From NCBI GenBank assembly GCA_016210245.1, contig JACQUR010000451.1:1-9679 (forward strand): a stretch of 9,679 bases of DNA. The letters run 5' to 3'. The DNA comes from Chloroflexota bacterium. Lineage in GTDB: Bacteria > Chloroflexota > UBA6077 > JACQUR01. The notes under the pieces are model-generated. The model was not told the DNA's origin, made no database searches, and saw only the letters and a list, made by a program, of their open reading frames with translations. This document shows positions 1 through 6,754 of this stretch, piece by piece. Numbering within the stretch: position 1 is the first letter of the stretch; the number at the start of each line of letters is the position of its first letter. Both the position numbers and the translations under genes were made by a program.

Positions 1-783
1 CTGGCAGGGAAGGGGGCGGGGGGGTTAGGTCCCGTCCTCCTCACCTGGTTCCTGGCCACCTTCGGCCTGCTGATCCTGCTCGGGACCGAGTTCATCTTCA
101 TCTACGACTCCTTTGGCAGTCGGATGAACACCGTGTTCAAGTTCCACTACCACGCCTGGCTGCTGCTGGGCCTGGCCTCGGCCCTGACCCTGGCCATCCT
201 GTGGCAGCGCCCCGGCGCGCGCAGGCTGGGGCGCCCCCTGGCGGTGGGCGTGGCCGTGGGGCTGCTGGGACTGGGCGCGGTCTATCCGGCGGCGGCTACC
301 TACGAGAAGTCGGGCAAGTTCGGCATCCCCCCCACCCTCGACGGGGCGCGCTTCCTGGCGCAGGGGCGGAGCGCGGACTGGCAGGCCATCACCTGGCTGC
401 AGAGCCAGGCTGGGCGGCCGGTCGTCCTGGAGGCGGTCGGCCCCGACTACCAGGAGTTCGCCCGCGTCTCCACCTTCTCCGGCCTGCCCACGGTGCTGGG
501 CTGGGTGGGGCACGAGCTGCAGTGGCGCGGCCGGGGCGAAGACCTGGCGACCCGCGAACGGGACGTGGAGGCGATCTACCGCACGGGGGACGAGGGCATG
601 ATCAAGCGGTTGCTGGATCGCTACCAGGTGGACTACGTCTTCGTCGGTAGCCTGGAGCGGACCAAGTACGGGCCAGGGGTTGACGCGCGCTTCGCCCGCC
701 TGCTGGAGCCTGCCTACCAGGCGGACGGGGTAACGGTCTACCGCGTTCCACGCCAACTCCAGGAGTCGCGAGGTGCCCGATGA
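1..783 (+). CDS. YYY-type membrane protein (DUF2298 / Chlor_Arch_YYY), 3' part
   Basis: The frame is open from the first base, so the N-terminal part lies outside the window; 260 codons are visible. The seen part begins with a membrane segment (about codons 9-34), then the family signature GTEFIFIYDSFGSRMNTVFK (codons 29-48), then two more hydrophobic segments (about 51-69 and 80-98). After codon 100 comes a soluble, probably extracytoplasmic domain with ADWQAITWLQ, STFSGLPTVLGWVGHELQWR and YQVDYVFVGSLER, all typical of the Chlor_Arch_YYY family (TIGR03662). That family is known to occur with TIGR03663 proteins, as it does here. The function is not established; a glycosyltransferase C-like role in surface glycan assembly is inferred from the company it keeps. 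The stop codon overlaps the start of the next gene (ATGA at 780-783), suggesting translational coupling. The internal ATG at 124 lies inside the conserved motif and is not the start. Confidence 0.9.
   Translation: MAGKGAGGLGPVLLTWFLATFGLLILLGTEFIFIYDSFGSRMNTVFKFHYHAWLLLGLASALTLAILWQRPGARRLGRPLAVGVAVGLLGLGAVYPAAATYEKSGKFGIPPTLDGARFLAQGRSADWQAITWLQSQAGRPVVLEAVGPDYQEFARVSTFSGLPTVLGWVGHELQWRGRGEDLATRERDVEAIYRTGDEGMIKRLLDRYQVDYVFVGSLERTKYGPGVDARFARLLEPAYQADGVTVYRVPRQLQESRGAR
770..775 (+). promoter_or_regulatory. Ribosome binding site for the gene at 780
   Basis: GAGGTG lies four bases before the ATG at 780, inside the last codons of the upstream YYY gene. Together with the ATGA overlap it supports coupled translation of the two genes. 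Confidence 0.5.
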
Positions 784-2519
784 CGCACTCCAACGCACGT
801 GTGGTTGACTCGCCCTCCCGGTACCGCGTGCCGCGCGGCGCCAGGCGCGCCGCGCCTGTGATCGTCCCAGAGGAATCCAAAATCCAAAACCCAGAATCCA
901 AAATCCAGGAGTGGCTGCCTCTGCTGGCGCCGCTGGCCCTGGCGGCGGTGCTGCGGTTCGTCGACCTGGGCGGCCGGCCGCTGAACCCGGACGAGGCGCG
1001 GATCGCCCTGGCAGGCTGGAGCCTGTGGCGAGACGCGCCGCTCTCGCTGGACTTGAGCCCGCTGCTGCCCGGTCTGCTCTCGCTGCTCTTCGGGGCGTTC
1101 GGGGCGCAGGATGGCCTCGCGCGAGCGCCCGCAGCCGCCGCCGGCCTCGCCACGGTGGCCCTCCCGCTCCTGCTGCGGCGGCACCTGGGGCCGAGGCCGG
1201 CCCTCGCCGCCGTCTGGCTGCTGGCGCTCTCGCCCCTGCTGGTGCTGGCCTCGCGCACGCTCGGCGGAGCGGCGCTCGGCCTCCTGGCGCTGGCCCTGGT
1301 CGTGGCCCTGTGGTCGCAGTGGCTGGCCGAGCGCGATCCGCGCTGGCTGGTCGGGCTCGGGGCTGCGCTGGCGCTGGGCCTCGGGTCGACCAGCGCCTTC
1401 GTCCCCTGGCTGCTGGTGGCCGGGCTCGCGGCGGCGCTGGCCTGGGGGCTCGAGCCGGCCAGGGCCCGGCTGGTGGAGTTGGCCGGGAAGTGGCGCGCGC
1501 CCGCGCTCGGCTTTGCCGTGGTGGTCGCTCTGCTGGACGCCCGGCTGCTCACCGTGCCCGCGGGCCTGCAGACCGGCCTGGTCGATCCGCTCTGGACGTG
1601 GGTGCCCGGCCTGGTGAGCGGGTTGGAGCTGCGCAACCTGGCCCTGCTCGCGACCGTGGAGGCCGCGCTGCTGGGCGCAGGGCTGGTCGGCCTTGCGCTC
1701 CGGGAGCGCCGCGGGCCGGACCCGTTCGTCCGCTTCCTCGGACTGTGGCTGGTGCTCAGTCTGCCGTTGACGCTGCGCCCGGCCGCACCGCTCACCGATG
1801 CGCTCGTCGCCCCGCTCCTGCCGGCGGCGCTGCTGGGCGGCTACGCGCTCGACGAGGCCTGGGTGGCAGTGCGAGCCTGCCCGCTCTGGCGGCCTGCCCT
1901 GCTCGCCCTCGCCGCGCTGGTGCCGCTTGGGCACTTTACCATCGCCGCGCTCGCGGCTGCGCGGTTGGGCGAGCCCTTCCCCGTGGCGCCGGCGCTGATC
2001 GCCCTGGCCGGCCTGGCGCTGGTCGCCTTGCTCGGCGGCGGCTGGCTTCAGCGCCAGGAGTTGCGGGCGGGCGGCATCATCCTTGCAACTAGCATTGGCC
2101 TGCTGCTGGCGCTGGCGTTCGTCGGGCGGCTCAGCTTGCGGCAGGGGGACGTGCCAGCGCTGCCCGGTGAATGGGCCAGCCCGGAAGTGCGCGCGCTCAC
2201 GGCGGATGTCCTGACATGGGCGCGCCAGTACCCGGATGCGCGCCTGACCATCCAGCCGGGCGCCGCGCGCTGGCTGCGCTGGCCGCTGCGGGAGGTACCC
2301 GTGCAGGTCGTGGACGAAGGCGCCCCGGCTCAGGTGGTCGGGGCGAGCCTCGAGGCGCTCAAGTCTGGCCGGGGCATTCCAGCCGGGCGGCTGGCGCCGG
2401 CTGGGGCGAACGTGCAGTGGGTCGACCCCGCCGGCGGGCGCGAGTGGTGGCGCTGGCTGGCCCAGGGCCGCGACTGGGTAGCCGCGAAACCCTATGTTAT
2501 AATCCTGGCCCGCTCGTGA
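780..2519 (+). CDS. GT-C-like polytopic membrane protein with C-terminal extracytoplasmic domain
   Basis: This is a 579-residue protein of about a dozen hydrophobic segments between residues 44 and 450, followed by a soluble tail (about 455-579). After the first membrane segment a loop carries NPDEAR with an Asp-Glu pair at residues 71-72, the position where GT39/PMT-like and TIGR03663 proteins keep an acidic pair. I therefore place it loosely among GT-C glycosyltransferase-like proteins that use polyprenyl-linked sugars; I do not recognise a named family. The ATG at 780 overlaps the upstream stop and has a plausible GAGGTG ribosome site at 770-775. Residues 32-43 (SKIQ repeats) are encoded by a heptanucleotide tandem array, so the first 43 or so residues look like a late addition. 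A true start downstream of the array (for example CTG at 921 after AGGAG at 907-911) cannot be excluded. The last codons contain a TATAAT promoter element. Confidence 0.85.
   Translation: MTHSNARVVDSPSRYRVPRGARRAAPVIVPEESKIQNPESKIQEWLPLLAPLALAAVLRFVDLGGRPLNPDEARIALAGWSLWRDAPLSLDLSPLLPGLLSLLFGAFGAQDGLARAPAAAAGLATVALPLLLRRHLGPRPALAAVWLLALSPLLVLASRTLGGAALGLLALALVVALWSQWLAERDPRWLVGLGAALALGLGSTSAFVPWLLVAGLAAALAWGLEPARARLVELAGKWRAPALGFAVVVALLDARLLTVPAGLQTGLVDPLWTWVPGLVSGLELRNLALLATVEAALLGAGLVGLALRERRGPDPFVRFLGLWLVLSLPLTLRPAAPLTDALVAPLLPAALLGGYALDEAWVAVRACPLWRPALLALAALVPLGHFTIAALAAARLGEPFPVAPALIALAGLALVALLGGGWLQRQELRAGGIILATSIGLLLALAFVGRLSLRQGDVPALPGEWASPEVRALTADVLTWARQYPDARLTIQPGAARWLRWPLREVPVQVVDEGAPAQVVGASLEALKSGRGIPAGRLAPAGANVQWVDPAGGREWWRWLAQGRDWVAAKPYVIILARS
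874..908 (+). repeat. Heptanucleotide tandem array, unit aatccaa (5 copies)
   Basis: Five consecutive 7-nt units in perfect register: aatccaa, aatccaa, aacccag, aatccaa, aatccag. The array is inside the reading frame of the 579-residue membrane protein and encodes its residues 32-43. It is strikingly A-rich against the GC-rich surroundings. No inverted partner array is visible nearby, unlike the other two heptad arrays in this window. It is followed directly by an AGGAG sequence (907-911). Confidence 0.9.
2495..2503 (+). promoter_or_regulatory. Extended -10 promoter element (TGTTATAAT)
   Basis: An exact TGnTATAAT extended -10 sequence sits in a short AT-rich island in otherwise GC-rich DNA, inside the last codons of the gene ending at 2519. 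A weak -35-like TGGGTA lies 17 bases upstream of the hexamer (about 2475-2480). Transcription would begin near 2510 and give a leader of about 190 nt before the ATG at 2703, containing the REP-like palindrome. It probably drives the Agl23-like gene and possibly the genes after it. This is read by eye only. Confidence 0.6.
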
Positions 2520-2599
2520 GAGCGGACGCAAGGGGCCCTCTAGAGCCCATCGCCCAACGCCCAGATCATGCCGATGGCCCGCACGACGCCCCCCCTTAC

Positions 2600-2671
2600 C
2601 GTAGGGGCAGACCCCTGTGTCTGCCCCGTCTTCGGGCGGGGGTGGGGCAGGTACAGGCGCCTGCCCCTACG
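2600..2671. repeat. REP-like composite palindrome
   Basis: The outer arms are a perfect 11-bp inverted repeat, CGTAGGGGCAG at 2600-2610 and CTGCCCCTACG at 2661-2671. Inside it are two further hairpins: GGGGCAGAC (2604-2612) with GTCTGCCCC (2619-2627, 6-nt loop), and GGGGCAGG (2644-2651) with CCTGCCCC (2660-2667, 8-nt loop). These compete with the outer pairing, so the element can fold as one long arm or as a double hairpin. There is no T-run after it, so it is not a typical intrinsic terminator, and no flanking target-site duplication is visible. It resembles dispersed 'gtaggggcag...' palindromes I recall from Chloroflexota and cyanobacterial genomes. Confidence 0.75.
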
Positions 2672-2692
2672 CCCGGGCGATTGGCCTCATAC

Positions 2693-2696
2693 GGAG
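2693..2696 (+). promoter_or_regulatory. Ribosome binding site for the gene at 2703
   Basis: GGAG lies six bases before ATG 2703, within acGGAGtgacgcATG. It fixes the start of the Agl23-like gene. Confidence 0.7.
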
Positions 2697-2702
2697 TGAC
2701 GC

Positions 2703-5588
2703 ATGGCCCTGGTTGAGGAGCGCGTCTCCTCGCCTCGCCGAAGAGTCGAGGCCCCACTGTCGCAAGCACCCGCCGCCTCCTTCCCGCTGGAGCCGGTGCT
2801 CTACCTGGTCCTGATCGCGATCGGGTTCCTGCTCCGCATCTACCAGTTGGATGCGCGTGCCCTGCACCACGACGAGAGCCTGCACGCGCTCTACTCGTGG
2901 TACCTGTACGTCGGGCGTGGCTACGTCCACGACCCGATGATGCATGGGCCCTTCCAGTTCCATCTGACCGCGCTGATCTACTTCTTGTTTGGCGATAGCG
3001 ACTTCACCGCTCGCCTGGCGCCCGTGCTCTTCGGGACCGCGGCCATCGGGCTGCCCTTCTTCCTGCGCCACGAGCTGGGCCGGCGCGGGGCGCTCATCGC
3101 CGCCCTGCTGCTGACCATCTCACCCTCGTTCCTCTACTTCTCGCGCTTCGTCCGCAACGACATCTACATCGGGTTCTGGACGCTCCTGCTGGTGGTCGGC
3201 ATCTTCGGCTACCTGCGAACCGCTAGCGTCCGTTACGTCTACGTGGCCGCGGTGGCGCTGGCCCTGTCCTTCGCGACCAAGGAAGTTACCTACATCACCG
3301 GCCTCATCGTGGTGACCTTCGCCCTGCTCGCGCTGCTCGTGCCTGGGGGGCGGGCGCAGGTGCTCCCGGCGCTGCGTGCAGTACCGCTGAAGGTGTGGCT
3401 CGGCGCGGCCGGGCTCTTCCTTGCGATCAACGTGGTCCTGTACACCACCTTCTTCACCAACCCGAAGGGGCTGTGTACGGCGCTGGTGTCCGTCGGTCCG
3501 CTCTGCGGAGGGGCCAAGGGGGCGCTCAACTACTGGCTGGAGCAGCACGACGTGCAGCGGGGCGGGCAACCCGTCTACTACTACGTGATGCTGCTGGCGC
3601 TCTACGAGTTCCTGCCCGCGCTGCTGGCGTTCGTGGGCACCCTGGCCCTGTGGCGGCGCGGCACGCTCTTCTTCTGGTTCCTGGTCTACTGGTCGCTGGC
3701 TGCCTTCGGCATCTACTCCCAGGCGGGCGAGAAGATGCCCTGGCTGCTCGTCAACCTGGCCCTGCCGCTTATCCTGCTCACCGCCCTGTTCCTCGGCCAC
3801 GTCGCGGACCGCCTCGACTGGGGCCGCCTGCGGAACTGGCACACCCTCGCCGCCGCCTCGCTGGGCCTGGTCCTGGTCGCCAGCGCGGCGGCCTGGCTCA
3901 ACCTGGGCGCGGCTGAGACGCTGATGCCCCTCGAGACCCAGGCCGTGCTGCTGCGCCGCGTCGGGCTGGGCCTGGTCATGGCGGCCGCGGTGGGCGGGTT
4001 AGCGCACCTGTGGGCGCGCCAGGGCCGGGCGCTGGTCCTGCCCTCCGTGGCCGGCGCCTTCGGGCTGGGCCTGCTGTTCCTCTACGTCCACGTGGCCTGG
4101 ACCGTGACCTACACCCACGGCGACACCCCGTCCGAGCCGCTGGTCTACGTGCAGTCGTCGCCCGACGTGCCCTGGATCATGCACGAGATCGAGCGCATCG
4201 GCTTCCAGTACGGAGAGCGCAAGAACGTGGGCCTGCTGCTGGACAACGGCTGGGGTGATGGCCAGCACGAGAGCGTCGCCTGGCCGTTCGAGTGGTACCT
4301 GCGCGACTACACCAACAAGCGCTACTTCACCCGGACCATCGGCCCGGAGGTGGACCTGAGCCGCTACCCCGTGCTGCTGGTCATGGCGAGCAACCTCGAT
4401 CCTATCCGCCCGGTCCTGGACCAGTACCATGGCCAGAAGTACCGCCTCAACTGGTGGTTCCCGGAGGAGTACAAGAACTTCGATGCTTCCCAGCGCGTGG
4501 GTCCAGTCACCATTCCGTGGTTGAAGTGGGACCAGGTCTTCGCTCGCCTGGCCAACCCCGTCGACCGGGCCAACCTGCTGAAGTTCTTCATCTACCGCGA
4601 CATGCCCAGCGGTGGCGCGCGGGAGATGTACTTCTACGTGCGGAACGACGTGCCCGCGCTCGGGCCGGGGCCGTTCCTGGCTGCTCCGAGCGCCCCGGCG
4701 CCCGCCGCCGAGGCGCGCGAGACGATCGCCCAGCCCGGCCCGAACGGGGCCACGATCTTCGGGCGCACCGCGGCCGGCAAGTCGGTGCTGGTGGAGCCGA
4801 AGGATGTGGCAGTCGATGCCTCCGGGCGCCTCTACGTGGTGGAGAGCCGCGCCCACCGCGTGACGGTCTTCAATCCCGACGGCACCATCGCCGCCTCCTG
4901 GGGGCGCCAGGGCTCCGGCGATGGCGAGTTCAACGAGCCGTGGGGCATCGCGCTGGCGCCCAACGGCGAGGTGCTGGTGGCCGATACCTGGAACCATCGC
5001 ATCCAGCGCTTCACCGCGGACGGCAAGTTCCTGGGCAAGTGGGGCCGGCTGTACGACCCGCAGAAGCCGGTGGACCAGCAGGTCGGCGCGTTCTGGGGTC
5101 CGCGCGATGTGGCGGTGGCCCCGGATGGGACCGTCTACGTGACCGACACGGGCAACAAGCGAGTGGAGGCGTTCGACCTGCAGGGCAATGCGCGCCGCGC
5201 CTTCGGCAGCGAGGGGAACGGCGAGGGGCAGTTCCGCGAGCCGGTCGGCCTGGCGCTGGACGCCCAGGGCAACCTGCTGGTGGCCGATACCTGGAACAAC
5301 CGCGTCCAGCGCGTCGATCCCCAGGGGCGCTTCCTGGGCGCGTACCCGCTGGAGGGCTGGGACAGCACCTCCGTGGCCAACAAGCCGTATCTGGCCGCGC
5401 GCGGGCAGCAGGTGCTGGTGACCCAGCCGGAGCGGGGCCGCGTGCTGGTGCTCGACGAGCAGGGCAAGGCGGAGCCGCTGCAGGGAGCCACCAGCCTCCA
5501 ATTGCCCACGGGCATCGCCGTCGACCCCTCCGACCAGGTCTACGTGGTCGAGAGCCGCACCGGCACCGTGGTTCGGTTGCCTCGATGA
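2703..5588 (+). CDS. Agl23-like GT-C membrane protein (TIGR03663) fused to NHL propeller
   Basis: This 961-residue protein has two parts. Residues 1-468 are polytopic membrane protein with the few near-invariant marks of TIGR03663: HHDES with Asp57-Glu58 after the first membrane helix, and the HGP tripeptide at 81-83. Residues 469-660 form an extracytoplasmic domain ending in FFIYRD and MYFYVRND. After a proline/alanine linker (about 660-678) comes a six-bladed NHL-type beta-propeller, with blades beginning near Pro699 (PKDVAVD), Pro746 (PWGIALA), Pro800 (PRDVAVA), Pro847 (PVGLALD), Lys894 and Pro935 (PTGIAVD). Blades 2 and 4 share ADTWN(H/N)R(I/V)QR. TIGR03663 resembles dolichyl-phosphate-mannose protein mannosyltransferases at the N-terminus and is known to accompany YYY proteins, as here. 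The activity is unproven; sugar transfer at the outer membrane face is inferred. The propeller may bind protein or glycan. The start is supported by GGAG at 2693-2696. Confidence 0.9.
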   Translation: MALVEERVSSPRRRVEAPLSQAPAASFPLEPVLYLVLIAIGFLLRIYQLDARALHHDESLHALYSWYLYVGRGYVHDPMMHGPFQFHLTALIYFLFGDSDFTARLAPVLFGTAAIGLPFFLRHELGRRGALIAALLLTISPSFLYFSRFVRNDIYIGFWTLLLVVGIFGYLRTASVRYVYVAAVALALSFATKEVTYITGLIVVTFALLALLVPGGRAQVLPALRAVPLKVWLGAAGLFLAINVVLYTTFFTNPKGLCTALVSVGPLCGGAKGALNYWLEQHDVQRGGQPVYYYVMLLALYEFLPALLAFVGTLALWRRGTLFFWFLVYWSLAAFGIYSQAGEKMPWLLVNLALPLILLTALFLGHVADRLDWGRLRNWHTLAAASLGLVLVASAAAWLNLGAAETLMPLETQAVLLRRVGLGLVMAAAVGGLAHLWARQGRALVLPSVAGAFGLGLLFLYVHVAWTVTYTHGDTPSEPLVYVQSSPDVPWIMHEIERIGFQYGERKNVGLLLDNGWGDGQHESVAWPFEWYLRDYTNKRYFTRTIGPEVDLSRYPVLLVMASNLDPIRPVLDQYHGQKYRLNWWFPEEYKNFDASQRVGPVTIPWLKWDQVFARLANPVDRANLLKFFIYRDMPSGGAREMYFYVRNDVPALGPGPFLAAPSAPAPAAEARETIAQPGPNGATIFGRTAAGKSVLVEPKDVAVDASGRLYVVESRAHRVTVFNPDGTIAASWGRQGSGDGEFNEPWGIALAPNGEVLVADTWNHRIQRFTADGKFLGKWGRLYDPQKPVDQQVGAFWGPRDVAVAPDGTVYVTDTGNKRVEAFDLQGNARRAFGSEGNGEGQFREPVGLALDAQGNLLVADTWNNRVQRVDPQGRFLGAYPLEGWDSTSVANKPYLAARGQQVLVTQPERGRVLVLDEQGKAEPLQGATSLQLPTGIAVDPSDQVYVVESRTGTVVRLPR
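4974..5297 (+). repeat. Near-identical blade sequence inside the NHL propeller
   Basis: The 21 bases at 4974-4994 (ctggtggccgatacctggaa plus one c) recur exactly at 5277-5297, and the two following codon sets also match closely (ATCCAGCGC versus GTCCAGCGC). They encode the VADTWN(H/N)R(I/V)QR strand of blades 2 and 4. This is a coding duplication within the propeller, not a mobile repeat. Confidence 0.8.
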
Positions 5589-5593
5589 AGAAA

Positions 5594-5712
5594 GCAGAAA
5601 GCAGAAGGCAGAAGGCAGAAGGCGGAAAGCAGAAGGCAGAAGGCAGAAGGCAGAAGGCAGCAGTGCGATGCTGCCTGCTGCCTGCTGCCTGCTGCCTGCT
5701 GCCTTCTGCCTT
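5594..5712. repeat. Heptad inverted array: gcagaag x9, apex, ctgcctg/ctgcctt x6
   Basis: Nine 7-nt units run from 5594 to 5656 (gcagaag or gcagaaa, one gcggaaa) in perfect register, preceded by a degenerate unit gaagaaa at 5587-5593. Then comes an apex, GGCAGCA (5656-5662), loop gtgcga, TGCTGCC (5669-5675). Six inverted units follow from 5671 to 5712: four ctgcctg, then two ctgcctt, the exact complement of the left-arm unit. The whole can fold into a long hairpin with a mismatch about every seventh base in the inner part. It starts right after the stop of the NHL-fusion gene and ends seven bases before the GGGAG in front of the next gene. Its ATG at 5668 overlaps the loop. Confidence 0.92.
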
Positions 5713-6753
5713 CTCCCCGGGAGTGCTGCGCTGAAGAAGACTCGCCTGGCCGGCGTGGTGCTGACGCTCGTCTTCCTGGGGTTGGCCTTCTACCGGGTGG
5801 ACATCGGGGAGCTGGGGGCGGCGCTGCAGCGAGCCAACTATGCCCTGATCGCGCCCGCGGGCGCGATCACCCTGCTGGGATACGTCTTGCGCACCCTGCG
5901 CTGGCGCGTCATCCTCACCCGCGCCTACGCCCCGAGCTTTGGCGCGCTGTTCGCCATCCTGATGATGGGCTTCGCCACCAACAACCTGCTGCCTGCCCGC
6001 CTGGGTGAGTTCGCGCGGGCCTACCTGCTCGGCCGCCGCACCGGCCAGCGCAAGACTCTCACCCTGGCGACCATCCTGCTCGAGCGCGTCTTCGACGGCC
6101 TGGTGTTGATCGCCTTCCTCGGCGCCGTCTCGACGCTTCACGCGGTCGCGCTGCCCGGCTGGGGGCAGGAGGTGCAGTTCCTGTCCAGTCTGGTGTTCCT
6201 GGCCGCCTCGGCCGCCATCCTGGTGGTGCTGATCCAGGAACGGCTGGCCGAGCGCGTGCTGCGGGTGGCGGTCCGCCCGCTGCCGAGCGTCCTGCGCGAT
6301 TGGACCGAGGCCGCCTTTGCGGCCTTCGTGACGGGCCTGCGGAGCGTGCGCCGGCCGCGCATCCTGGCCGCCGCGCTGCTGCTCTCGGTGGCGATCTGGA
6401 CGCTCGAGGCGCTCTCTTACTACACCCTGATCTTTGCCTTCGGCCTGCCCGTGGCCGGGCTGCAGCGGCTGGCGGCCAGCGTGCTGGTGCTGGTGATCGT
6501 CAACCTGGGGATCATGCTCCCCTCGGCTCCGGGCTACGTGGGCACCTTCCAGTTCTTCGCCGTGTCTGCCCTGGCCGTCTTCCAGGTCCCTCGGGAGTCG
6601 TCCCTGGCGCTCGGCATCGTCTCTCACCTCGTGCAGTACGTCCTGGTGACCGGCATCGGGCTCTTCTACCTGGCGCGGTTCAACCTCTCGCTGGGACGCA
6701 TTGCCGAACAACCGCCAGCCGCCGAGGCGGCGGCGCTGCGCAAAGGGGCCTGA
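5668..6753 (+). CDS. Flippase-like integral membrane protein (LPG_synthase_TM / UPF0104), first copy
   Basis: This polytopic protein of about 340-361 residues belongs to the flippase-like family (TIGR00374, lysylphosphatidylglycerol synthase transmembrane region; also related to archaeal AglD C-termini). Visible family marks are LRTLRWRVIL, GFATNNLLPARLGEFARAYL, TILLERVFDGL and NLGIMLPSAPGYVGTF. Such proteins are thought to move lipid-linked head groups or sugars across the membrane; the substrate here is unknown. The start is doubtful. ATG 5668 lies inside the heptad hairpin and would add MLPAACCLLPAAFCLLP, a repeat-encoded peptide. The paralogue next door begins MSRRALLGG, which aligns with LKKTRLAGV here, encoded from CTG 5731. 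That CTG has GGGAG at 5719-5723 seven bases upstream. GTG 5755 is a third option but would cut the first helix. The gene ends one base before the next start codon. Confidence 0.88.
   Translation: MLPAACCLLPAAFCLLPGSAALKKTRLAGVVLTLVFLGLAFYRVDIGELGAALQRANYALIAPAGAITLLGYVLRTLRWRVILTRAYAPSFGALFAILMMGFATNNLLPARLGEFARAYLLGRRTGQRKTLTLATILLERVFDGLVLIAFLGAVSTLHAVALPGWGQEVQFLSSLVFLAASAAILVVLIQERLAERVLRVAVRPLPSVLRDWTEAAFAAFVTGLRSVRRPRILAAALLLSVAIWTLEALSYYTLIFAFGLPVAGLQRLAASVLVLVIVNLGIMLPSAPGYVGTFQFFAVSALAVFQVPRESSLALGIVSHLVQYVLVTGIGLFYLARFNLSLGRIAEQPPAAEAAALRKGA
5719..5723 (+). promoter_or_regulatory. Putative ribosome binding site for a CTG start at 5731
   Basis: GGGAG stands seven bases before CTG 5731, the codon that matches the start of the paralogous gene at 6755. 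No ATG, GTG or TTG lies at that position in this frame. If it is used, the ATG in the heptad hairpin is spurious. Confidence 0.45.
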
Positions 6754-6754
6754 T

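Noticed and set aside
842..858. Short hairpin (caggcgc, 3-nt loop, gcgcctg) before the aatccaa array
   Set aside because: Seven-base GC stem in GC-rich coding sequence; easily due to chance.
738..2531. Long minus-strand open frame (597 codons)
   Set aside because: Gln/Arg/Gly/Pro-rich shadow of the + strand membrane protein; high GC removes stops on the opposite strand. No family motifs.
5594..5712. CRISPR-like array
   Set aside because: Units are 7 nt and contiguous, with no unique spacers; tandem repeat, not CRISPR.
6701..6754. TTG 6701 as start of the second flippase-like gene
   Set aside because: It would overlap the upstream gene by 53 bases and add a leader not seen in the family; ATG 6755 is better placed.
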